Assembly (NCBI GenBank): GCA_003520105.1
Contig: DOVL01000034.1
Span: 1-7,425, forward strand
Direction of reading: 5' to 3'
DNA length: 7,425 bases
Source of the DNA: Lachnospiraceae bacterium
GTDB lineage: Bacteria > Bacillota > Clostridia > Lachnospirales > Lachnospiraceae
This document shows, piece after piece, positions 1 through 6,900 of the stretch. The notes below the pieces were generated by a model, which ran no database searches, had not been told where the DNA came from, and saw only the letters and a list, made by a program, of their open reading frames with translations. Each line of letters begins with the position of its first letter. The first letter of the stretch is position 1. The position numbers and the translations under genes are program-made.

Positions 1-296
1 CCTGAGAACTCCATCAGAACTCCGCCGTCCGGCGATGGTGTGATGAAGCTGTCATGCTTCTCAGCGGTTACACCTGTAAGTGGCTGGAACCAATGTGTAA
101 AATGTGTTGCTCCATGCTCAAGTGCCCAGTCTCTCATTTCAACTGCAACTGCCTCTGCAACTTCATCGTCCAGTTTTACATTCTCATCGATGGTTTTCCT
201 GAGAGAGTTATAAACTTTGTCTGAAAGTCTTGCTCTCATTACCCTGTCATCAAATACAAGTGATCCGAAAAGTTCAGGTACATTTTGTTTTTCCAT
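1..296 (-). CDS. glnN: Glutamine synthetase type III, N-terminal part (runs off the left edge)
   Basis: Glutamine synthetase makes glutamine from glutamate, ammonia and ATP in the cytoplasm, the entry point of nitrogen assimilation. Only the first 98 codons plus two bases are in the window; type III enzymes are usually about 700 residues. The visible part has the N-terminal signature of the type III family: [11 protein letters not shown] at residues 10-20, [20 protein letters not shown] at 56-75, and TAEKHDSF at 77-84, continuing into MEFSG at the edge. The ATG at 296 is preceded by AGGAGA at 9 bases spacing, and the family similarity starts within ten residues of it. The gene has its own promoter and an attenuator-like leader at 297-417, so it is probably regulated separately from the large genes upstream. 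Type III enzymes are known from Bacteroides, Butyrivibrio, ruminococci and clostridia. The family call is secure; the catalytic residues lie outside the window. Confidence 0.95.
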   Translation of the reverse strand, partial: MEKQNVPELFGSLVFDDRVMRARLSDKVYNSLRKTIDENVKLDDEVAEAVAVEMRDWALEHGATHFTHWFQPLTGVTAEKHDSFITPSPDGGVLMEFS

Positions 297-305
297 AATA
301 TCCAC

Positions 306-311
306 TCTCCT
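306..311 (-). promoter_or_regulatory. Ribosome binding site of the glutamine synthetase gene
   Basis: AGGAGA on the minus strand lies 9 bases before the ATG at 296. It is a good Shine-Dalgarno match and fixes that start codon. Confidence 0.8.
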
Positions 312-325
312 GTTCTTTTTTGTCT

Positions 326-369
326 AAAACGCAAAAATGGCGCCTCAGAGCCTTTAGCTCTAAGACGCC
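326..369 (-). terminator. Intrinsic terminator/attenuator in the glutamine synthetase leader
   Basis: The minus-strand RNA forms a 13-bp stem, 369-357 pairing with 351-339, around a 5-nt loop UAAAG. It is followed by AUUUUUGCGUUUU. Two positions (365/343 and 362/346) are G-U pairs in the minus-strand RNA but would be C/A mismatches on the plus strand, so the structure is built for minus-strand transcription. It lies about 14 bases after the predicted transcription start and 42 bases before the ATG, so it would stop transcription before the gene unless prevented. It could also stop read-through from the large gene upstream, which has no obvious terminator of its own. The U-tract is interrupted by GCG, so strength is uncertain. 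Confidence 0.7.
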
Positions 370-377
370 TTTGTCTT
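362..377 (-). promoter_or_regulatory. Candidate antiterminator hairpin with AAAGGC hexaloop (possible ANTAR target)
   Basis: In the minus-strand RNA, AAGAC (377-373) pairs with GUCUU (366-362) around the hexaloop AAAGGC (372-367). The 3' arm and half of the loop are also part of the 5' arm of the terminator stem at 339-369, so the two structures exclude each other. ANTAR-domain antiterminators (EutV, NasR, AmiR type) recognise small hairpins with six-base loops carrying A at position 1 and G at position 4, and this loop fits that. The known targets are usually paired hairpins, and I do not see a second clean hexaloop. The hairpin itself is visible; the ANTAR assignment is inference. Confidence 0.4.
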
Positions 378-388
378 TACAGTTACGG

Positions 389-417
389 ATTCTATACCAA
401 CTTTTTTTATTTGTCAA
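389..417 (-). promoter_or_regulatory. Sigma-70/SigA-type promoter for the glutamine synthetase gene
   Basis: On the minus strand, a perfect -35 box TTGACA (417-412) is followed by 17 bases and a -10 box TAGAAT (394-389), one mismatch from consensus. Transcription should start near 383, giving a leader of about 87 nt. Upstream of the -35 box are an A6 run (427-422) and an A7 run (439-433), about one helical turn apart, resembling an UP element or bent DNA. A third A7 run lies inside the spacer (408-402). Confidence 0.85.
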
Positions 418-467
418 TACATTTTTTCAGAATTTTTTTAACCAAAAGGGAAATACCACTTTAAGTT

Positions 468-3400
468 TTATGACTTGCCCTTTGCTTTCGGCTGATTCGC
501 TGAGTTACCGGCCTTAGGCGCTGTCTGCTTCTTAGGAGCAGTCTTAGCTGCAGCAGCCTGTTTCTGCTCAAGAGCCTTATCTCTCTGTTTATTATGAATC
601 CTTACGAACTCAGCCTTGTTCTTCTTCAGTTCCTCAAGTATCTGCTTCGGAGAAGCGCTGCTTGAAATATTTGAACTGATATTCTTAACCGCATCCTCAA
701 GCATCTTATTACCCTTTTCGGTACGAAGTCTGCGGGTAATATGAGGTACCGGCTTACGAACATCTTCAAGGATCTTATATTCCATAACTATTGTGTCATG
801 AACAGTAATATCAGCATTCGGCTTAGCTGCGCGCATGATCAGATTCTTTCTGTTCTTCTGGAAATCATCGAATTCCTTACTGTTGTCCTTCTGCTCGGTT
901 CTTATCCTGTTATGCATGGTTGAAACGAAATCCCATCTGACGATGTCCTTGATACAGGCCTTCTTCTCCTTATCAGTCATCCTAAGGCCGAGCTCATCAG
1001 CTCTCTTCAGCTTGTTCTGGGCATCAAAAGCCTTATCCTGAATCCCCTTAAGTCTGAGTGTATCTTCAACCGAAAGTTTGGTCTCCTGATCAAGCTTCTG
1101 CATTACATCAGAATAGAGTTTTTCGTCCTTTTTCACAAAGTTTATAAGCTTTGAAAGCATCTCGGTCTGCATGCCGTAATTATCACTGTCCATCAGATCC
1201 TCTTTGATGCAATCATGATTTATCTCTTTAATACCGGTAGCAATAAGCTCTGTTAGATCCTTGCTGTCACCGGTTTTATATTTCTCAAATGCCTGCTTTG
1301 CAAAATCCTTTGCAGGAACAAGTGTTGCACCCAGGAAATAATCTGCCATGCCTGCTCTCGGAGTGCTTATACCCATATCAAGAGTATACATGGTCCTCGC
1401 CTGACGAAGCTTCAGTTCCTTGGTTGATTCAGGACTCTTTGTATTGAATCTGTTGTCAAGCCATTCTTTCGAAATATAGTTTGTATCATACATTTTTGCA
1501 AAAGTGATAACTGCAAAATCATCACTTGTTATACCATCAACCTGAACAGGTTTAAATGTATTGATAAATGAATCCTTATCATACATCTTGTTTGCTTTTG
1601 CAGTATGCTCCGGTGTATATGCAGGATTCTTGCCGCAGAAATTCAGCAGCTGCCATACACCACCGTTATATGGTCTGCCCTGTCTGTATCTGATATCAGC
1701 TTTCCATACGACATCATGTCCGGCAGCCTTGACAGCTTCGATTTCTTCCCTGTAGTTCTCGCGATCCTTCTTACCGTTTCTCAGCCTCTTGGCAAAAAGT
1801 CTTGCCTCATCAGCGAGACCGATAGCTGCCTTATATCGCTTAACACCCATCTTGGTATTAGGCTCCCATTTCTTAAGCTTCTCATTGATCCTGTCTTCGA
1901 TCTCTTTTCTCAGCTCTTTGGTAGCATTCTCAGGAACAGGGTTTTCTTTACGAAGCTTTCTCGCATATTCCTGAAGCTTTTTCTCTCTGTAAAACTTAGC
2001 ATTATCTTCGATCCTGTCGAAAACCTCTGCGTATTTATCCCATTCAAAGATTCCCTTATCTCTGTTATCCTTAAGAACTGTAAGAGCATTAACAACCTCC
2101 CCCTTAAGAAGCCCCATTTCCTCAGTATCGGTATGACTTCCTATTGAGTGCTGCGTAGAAAGAGACTGCATATAGTCTTCAAGAGACTTGATCATTTCCT
2201 GACGGAAACGTTCATCAGCAGAAAGAGTAACTACACTTACATCATTCTTTGATATTCTTTTGTAATTGTCCTCAAACTTTGTTATCTGTTTATAAACATG
2301 ATCATATTCAACCTTTTTCTGCTTAAGCTCAGGTGGCAGCATATGCTTCTTATACTCAGAATATATAGGCCTAAGTGTTCCGATCATTCTCCTCCTGTCA
2401 GCCGCAGTATCGATATATGAATTATTAAAATCATCATATATCCTCTTAACCTGATCGTACATACCCGGACGTTTCTGATCAATATCGTCCTTATAGGTTG
2501 TGAGGTATTTCATCATAAAATCAACATCATGAAAAAGCTGAAAATCCTCAGGTGACCATCCATGCTCAAGTGCCTGAATCTCGCGGTTAATCTGATTACC
2601 GCGCATTTCACCATATCTCTCACCCTTCCAGTCCATTGTAAGGCCTGTTTCAGTCTTGGCAAAAGGCTCGATGGAAAGAGTTTCCTCATTGACAGGGATT
2701 GCTCTTAGCTGTTCAAAATAAACCTTCTGTCTCTTAAGATGCTCAAGAGTTTTTATCTTATATTCCTTCTCAAGTTTTTCATCAACAAGACCTGCCTTCT
2801 TCGCCTTGAGGAAAGGAATCTTAACAGTCTCATCATACTGCTGTCTGTCCTCAAACTGCTCAAGGAACGGATACTTTGCCATGAACTCCTCGTATTTCTG
2901 CTCATCTCTCTGCAGATTAAGGGGTTCGCCCTGTTTTGCGACATTAAAGTTAGGAAGCGGATAATCATTAAAGGTACCTGACTTATATGTCAGTGCACTT
3001 TCATCCGCCTCAAGCATAAGCTCCAGATCTCCGTTAAGTCCTGCTTCTACATGACGTCTGAACGCTTTCTTCATACGTTTAATGTAGGAATTGTCCGGAC
3101 GATTGTCATTCGCTATATCTCTGTCAATAGCATCAAAAAAGTCTTTTGCAGCCACAGATAATGCCTGAACATCTGCTTCCGGAAGCTGAACGTCATCATA
3201 TTTCTCCTTAGAGTTTTGGGCGAGTCCCACCATAGTAAGTCCCGCAGCCTGAACTTCGTCAGCATTGTCAAACAGATCCCTTATCGTCATGATAGGATTT
3301 ATGGAATTAAAGAACATTTTCTTGTTTACTATGCCGCCAAACTTGAAGCCTGCAGGTTGGGCAGCCTGCGGTTCACCGTTTACAGGCACGTTGTTGACCG

Positions 3401-3734
3401 CATTAACCTGCGGTTCACCGTTTACAGGCACATTGTTAACCGCATTAACCTGCGGCTCACCGTCTACAGGTGCGTCATTAACGACATCCTTGTTTACAGC
3501 ATTATTAACTATATTTACCTCCGGCTCGCCCGGCGCAGCATTAACTTCCGGAGCCTTCGGTGCGGGAGCTTTCCTCGGCACAACATTTACGCCCAGCTTA
3601 GGCAGATCAAGTCCAAGCTCAAGCTCCTCATTCATGACCGCAAGATCGGCTGCAAAATCATTAAAGTCACCGCCATAGTTTTCCTTAATGATATCCATAC
3701 CGGTCTTGCCGGTCTTCTTATCTCTGGTCTTCAT
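468..3734 (-). CDS. Large lysine/glutamate-rich protein of unknown function (paralogue A)
   Basis: This is a 1088-residue, charged, largely helical-looking protein with no signal peptide, membrane segment or recognised catalytic motif, so probably cytoplasmic. Residues 1-49 are charged. Residues 50-128 are a Val/Asn/Pro-rich, likely disordered linker with 14-residue repeats. A long helical body follows. The motif GSHTDT lies at 532-537 and precedes ALTVLKD at 550-556. The C-terminal block at about 724-1060 matches the neighbouring large gene: FKP at 727, SDDF at 737, a stretch ending ATGI at 832-835, an EM...DE segment at 858-871, and RDKALEQKQAAAAK at 1051-1064. A Lys/Ala/Pro tail ends the protein. 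The ATG at 3734 has only GAGG 14 bases away, a poor start. The frame is open upstream to a TAG at 3758 and continues beyond it as the 62-codon frame, so the true start may be 3944. No terminator is seen after the TAA; the hairpin at 326-369 may serve. Function unknown. Confidence 0.85.
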   Translation of the reverse strand: MKTRDKKTGKTGMDIIKENYGGDFNDFAADLAVMNEELELGLDLPKLGVNVVPRKAPAPKAPEVNAAPGEPEVNIVNNAVNKDVVNDAPVDGEPQVNAVNNVPVNGEPQVNAVNNVPVNGEPQAAQPAGFKFGGIVNKKMFFNSINPIMTIRDLFDNADEVQAAGLTMVGLAQNSKEKYDDVQLPEADVQALSVAAKDFFDAIDRDIANDNRPDNSYIKRMKKAFRRHVEAGLNGDLELMLEADESALTYKSGTFNDYPLPNFNVAKQGEPLNLQRDEQKYEEFMAKYPFLEQFEDRQQYDETVKIPFLKAKKAGLVDEKLEKEYKIKTLEHLKRQKVYFEQLRAIPVNEETLSIEPFAKTETGLTMDWKGERYGEMRGNQINREIQALEHGWSPEDFQLFHDVDFMMKYLTTYKDDIDQKRPGMYDQVKRIYDDFNNSYIDTAADRRRMIGTLRPIYSEYKKHMLPPELKQKKVEYDHVYKQITKFEDNYKRISKNDVSVVTLSADERFRQEMIKSLEDYMQSLSTQHSIGSHTDTEEMGLLKGEVVNALTVLKDNRDKGIFEWDKYAEVFDRIEDNAKFYREKKLQEYARKLRKENPVPENATKELRKEIEDRINEKLKKWEPNTKMGVKRYKAAIGLADEARLFAKRLRNGKKDRENYREEIEAVKAAGHDVVWKADIRYRQGRPYNGGVWQLLNFCGKNPAYTPEHTAKANKMYDKDSFINTFKPVQVDGITSDDFAVITFAKMYDTNYISKEWLDNRFNTKSPESTKELKLRQARTMYTLDMGISTPRAGMADYFLGATLVPAKDFAKQAFEKYKTGDSKDLTELIATGIKEINHDCIKEDLMDSDNYGMQTEMLSKLINFVKKDEKLYSDVMQKLDQETKLSVEDTLRLKGIQDKAFDAQNKLKRADELGLRMTDKEKKACIKDIVRWDFVSTMHNRIRTEQKDNSKEFDDFQKNRKNLIMRAAKPNADITVHDTIVMEYKILEDVRKPVPHITRRLRTEKGNKMLEDAVKNISSNISSSASPKQILEELKKNKAEFVRIHNKQRDKALEQKQAAAAKTAPKKQTAPKAGNSANQPKAKGKS
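3366..3482 (-). repeat. 42-bp in-frame tandem repeat encoding VNAVNNVPVNGEPQ
   Basis: There are two exact 14-residue copies (residues 110-123 at 3366-3407 and 96-109 at 3408-3449 of the large protein). They differ at two bases, both synonymous (GTT/GTC and AAT/AAC). A third, shortened and diverged copy VNDAPVDGEPQ lies at 3450-3482, and a more degenerate GEPEVNIVNNAVNKDV lies further toward the N-terminus. The low-complexity composition suggests a flexible spacer between the N-terminal segment and the helical body. Confidence 0.9.
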
Positions 3735-3758
3735 GAAATTAACAAGAACCTCAATCTA
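3735..3758 (-). other. In-frame TAG and seven-codon bridge joining the 62-codon frame to the large gene
   Basis: The TAG at 3758-3756 is followed in the same frame by codons for IEVLVNF and then the ATG at 3734. The distance from the ATG at 3944 to the ATG at 3734 is 210 bases, exactly 70 codons. A single C-to-T change (CAG to TAG) would create this stop. Read through, the product would be 1158 codons counting the TAG, close to the paralogue's visible 1150 or more. The bridge holds GAGG, but 14 bases before the ATG, too far for an efficient site. Confidence 0.6.
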
Positions 3759-3944
3759 TCCCAGAGCTTCGTCAACAAATTCTTTCTCGTCTCTCAGGTA
3801 AAGTGTCCTGAAAGCACCTATATTTTCCGACAATAACTTACGCGGTTCAGAACCCCATTCCAGAAAACCAAGGGCACTGGTCATGGATCTGTAAAAATCC
3901 TCATAAAACATATTACCCTTTGCAGGTTTTGTTAATTTCGGCAT
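3756..3944 (-). CDS. 62-residue protein, or amber-truncated N-terminus of the large protein downstream
   Basis: The frame runs from ATG at 3944 to TAG and has the best ribosome binding site in the cluster (GGAGGG, 7 bases spacing). It sits 28 bases after the stop of the large gene upstream and 21 bases before the ATG of the one downstream. The product is soluble-looking and mixed in charge, with a hydrophobic/aromatic stretch FYEDFYRSMTSALGFLEWG at about residues 13-31 and the end LRDEKEFVDEALG. I recognise no family. It shares the frame of the next gene, and only a TAG and seven codons intervene. I think it more likely to be the true N-terminus of that gene, broken by a nonsense change or read through, than an independent small protein. 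A separate translationally coupled small protein is the alternative. Confidence 0.65.
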   Translation of the reverse strand: MPKLTKPAKGNMFYEDFYRSMTSALGFLEWGSEPRKLLSENIGAFRTLYLRDEKEFVDEALG

Positions 3945-3951
3945 TTATTTA

Positions 3952-3957
3952 CCCTCC
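3952..3957 (-). promoter_or_regulatory. Strong ribosome binding site before the 62-codon frame
   Basis: GGAGGG lies 7 bases before the ATG at 3944, inside the 28-base gap after the upstream stop codon. It contrasts with the poor site before the ATG at 3734. This makes 3944 the most credible translation start for whatever is encoded from here to 468. Confidence 0.85.
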
Positions 3958-3972
3958 AATACTCTATACTGA

Positions 3973-6900
3973 TTACTTCTTTGCAGCTGATTTTTTGGCA
4001 TTTGCAGCTGCCTTCTTAGCAGCTTCTTTCTGAGCAGCCGCTCTCTTCTCTGCAACTTCCTTATCACGCTGCTCTCTGGTCTGCTGAGAAAGCGCAGCAA
4101 CCTTATTGATAAACTTAGGACTCTTAAGTTCCTTTGCAATATCCTTCATAGACTTCTTGGATATTCCGGAATCCTTGACCATCTTCTTAACGCTTTCACG
4201 AAGAGCATCCATATTCTTCTTATCACCAAGGCTGTTTGCTACAGGATTGCTTCTGTTAATTGATAAGAGTGTATGATTAAATTTACGCTCGTCTTCGATC
4301 TTATTCATTTCAGCCTTATATTCTGCTTCGCTGAGATTATTCTCAAGTCCCTTCTTAACAAGAGCCATCTTGGCCTTATTATAGTCAGCAGCATTTTTCT
4401 TTTCATTTGCTTTATAAGAAGCTGTGGCCTTATGCTTCTCATTGTATTTTACAGCACTGTCTTCCACAAGCTGCTGAACAAGAATATCGGTAACAAGAGC
4501 CTCCTTGGTCTTGGCATCATATCTTCCGGACGGATTCTTTGCAACCTCTCTCGCAATGAATTTCTCAGCATTATTTGCCTTAATATGAATTTCTGCCATA
4601 GCCTTTACATTTTTCACGAAATCAAAGTCATCTTTAAAGTTCTGACCCTGATCATAGTTGGCTTCAACTTCTCTTTTAAGCTGTTCGTCCCTGTTGATCA
4701 TTTCCATGATCCTGACGCCCATCTCGGCATGCATATAAATATCATCAGAGATTTTCTCCATACTTCTGGCTGCTGCAGTAACATTTCTGATACCTGATGC
4801 AAGGATATGCGCAAGCGGGATCTTATTTCCGGCTGCATATTCGTTCATAGCGTTTATAGCAGCATCTCTGCCATCAGCAAGAACCTGGATATTTCTTTCT
4901 CCCTTAAGCGGAACATCATCTTTCGCAAGCTCTGTGGTCAGATCCTTGCCGATTGCAAGCATCTTGAGTTCAAAATGATTTCTGAGTCTTGTATCTGACG
5001 CAAGAACCTCAGGTGTATGAAGTGCTGCAAATACTATTGCTGTAAAATCCTGATCCGAAAGATTTCTCTTGGTAACAGATGGTCCTATCTGAACGAATCT
5101 CTCATTATCATCTATAGGTTTAAACTTCTCAGCATAATCATCCCTTGAAAATACTCCGTCAAACTTATCATCAAACTGTGGAATTCTGCCAACAAGCTTC
5201 TCAAATCTAACAAAGCCTGCTTCATACGACTTCGGTTTAGCTACTCTTGACTGGCTTGAAGCGTTCTGAAGATCCTCTTCCTTGGCCTGCTGGGTTGTCA
5301 GAAACTGAACCTGCTTTGTCGCAAGCCTGTCCCAGGTAAGTTTGTCAGAGCTGCGTTTTCCGTTTACCGCATGGGCCCATCTTGTAAAATCTTCTGTGGA
5401 CATAAGACTGTAAAGAGCCGTTGATGCCACGTCAAATCTGTCATTACCATAATTAGCTCTTCTGACACTTTCTCTGTCCTCAACGTATTTCTTACACTTT
5501 GTGATAACTGTGTTCTTAAGGTCCATGATACCGTTCATATCACCATATGAAAGCTTATATTCATAATCCTTAAGTGCCTTAAGCATTTCAGTGAACTTAA
5601 CTGTATCCTTATGGCCTGTTCCATATCCACCCTTGGTAGCCTCAAGCTTATCGATGAGACCTCTGAGAAGTGCTGTATCGGTATTTACAACATTACTGTC
5701 ATAATATCTCTGGATGTCTTTATTCTTTATGCTCTCAAGCGGTTTGCCGCTCAGAAGCTTCTCATTGATAGGAACAAAATTCTGAGCCAGTCCATTGTAA
5801 AAGTTTTCTGCAAGATACGGGTCAGCCTTCTCCTTAACCCACTTGGCATAATACTTGTCTGGTTCCTTTTTGGGATCAGTTTTCGGTTTAACACCTTCAT
5901 TGGCAACCATAGCTATACCATATTTATGTATTTCTTTTTCTTCCTTAGTCTTCAGAGAATCATGAAATTCTTCTCTCATTGCCATAGACAGGTTGATATA
6001 GACCTTAGGTCTTCCCATAGACTTAAGTCTGTTTCTTTCATTTTCCATGAAATCAGAAGCAAACTTTTCTACATCCTCTTCCTTTACATTAGCAAGCTGC
6101 TGAGCATCAAGAGTCTTGATATACTCCATCCTCATAACGCTTATTGCAGGAACATCTCTGGTGATATTTCTTTCCTTAATAAAATGATCTACCTCATCCT
6201 TCTTATACCCTATGGAACCAAGGAATTTTTCAATGGAAATCGTATCTTTATATTTATACCTTGAAAAAGCAAATCGGTCGGCCTCACTTTCAAGTACGCC
6301 CTGCATATATGTCACTACATCATCAGGGGATATGATTTCTGCATCTTCCGGTCTTTCACCTCTGTCAATCTTATTCTGTTTTATCTCTGCCAAAGCTTCT
6401 TTATCTGCATTTAAGGCATTATAAAACATACCAAGAGCACTATCTCCCTTTTTAGCATAGATAAACGGTTCATCAGGATTATTACTTGGAGTTTTAAACT
6501 GCTTAAGAAATGCAGCCTTCTCAACCTCATTAAACTTAAGCATATCCATAAATTCATCCATTGTGATATCCTCAGTATAATGACTTTGGAAGAATAATTT
6601 TGGACTTGCATTAGCTTCATCAAGAATACTGCTTGTATACTCCTTGATATAATCCTTCTTAACCCTCTCACGTATGGTATCGCTGTTGATTATTTCAGCA
6701 TCCTCATCTTCAAGCCTTCTCTTAAATACATCATAAACTGTTTCATTTTCGTTACAGTTGTTCCTCTTGCAATAAACTCTTTTCTCATACTCTGTAAAGC
6801 CCATGCTCTTAAAGTATGTTGACATCTTCATCTGTTTATTATACTTAAGATTATCAAAGAGTATCTTGCCAATTCCGTACTCATCATTTTCTTCCGGCTG

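Noticed and set aside
339..369. The hairpin as a plus-strand terminator
   Set aside because: On the plus strand the stem has two C/A mismatches and is followed only by TTTGTCTTT, and no plus-strand gene ends there.
1605..2147. 180-codon open frame on the plus strand
   Set aside because: It is antisense to the coding body of gene A, with no start signal and composition typical of a shadow frame.
3366..3482. Direct repeats as a possible CRISPR array
   Set aside because: The units are contiguous with no spacers, a multiple of three long, and encode an in-frame protein repeat.
1..3734. Functional link between the large proteins and glutamine synthetase
   Set aside because: The synthetase has its own promoter and a terminator-like leader, so adjacency alone does not support a shared pathway.
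3216..3836. 206-codon open frame on the plus strand
   Set aside because: It lies antisense over the start of large gene A and the 62-codon frame, has no ribosome binding site or family resemblance, and its repeats only mirror the coding repeat on the other strand.
5611..6264. 217-codon open frame on the plus strand, rich in Phe/Ile/Leu
   Set aside because: It is the antisense shadow of a Lys/Glu-rich gene; its hydrophobic look comes from complementing AAA/GAA/AAG codons, not from a membrane protein.
6742..6771. Cys-x4-Cys in B (residues 213 and 218) as a possible zinc site
   Set aside because: There is only one pair, with no partner Cys/His pair nearby, and the segment is better explained as the end of a repeat module.
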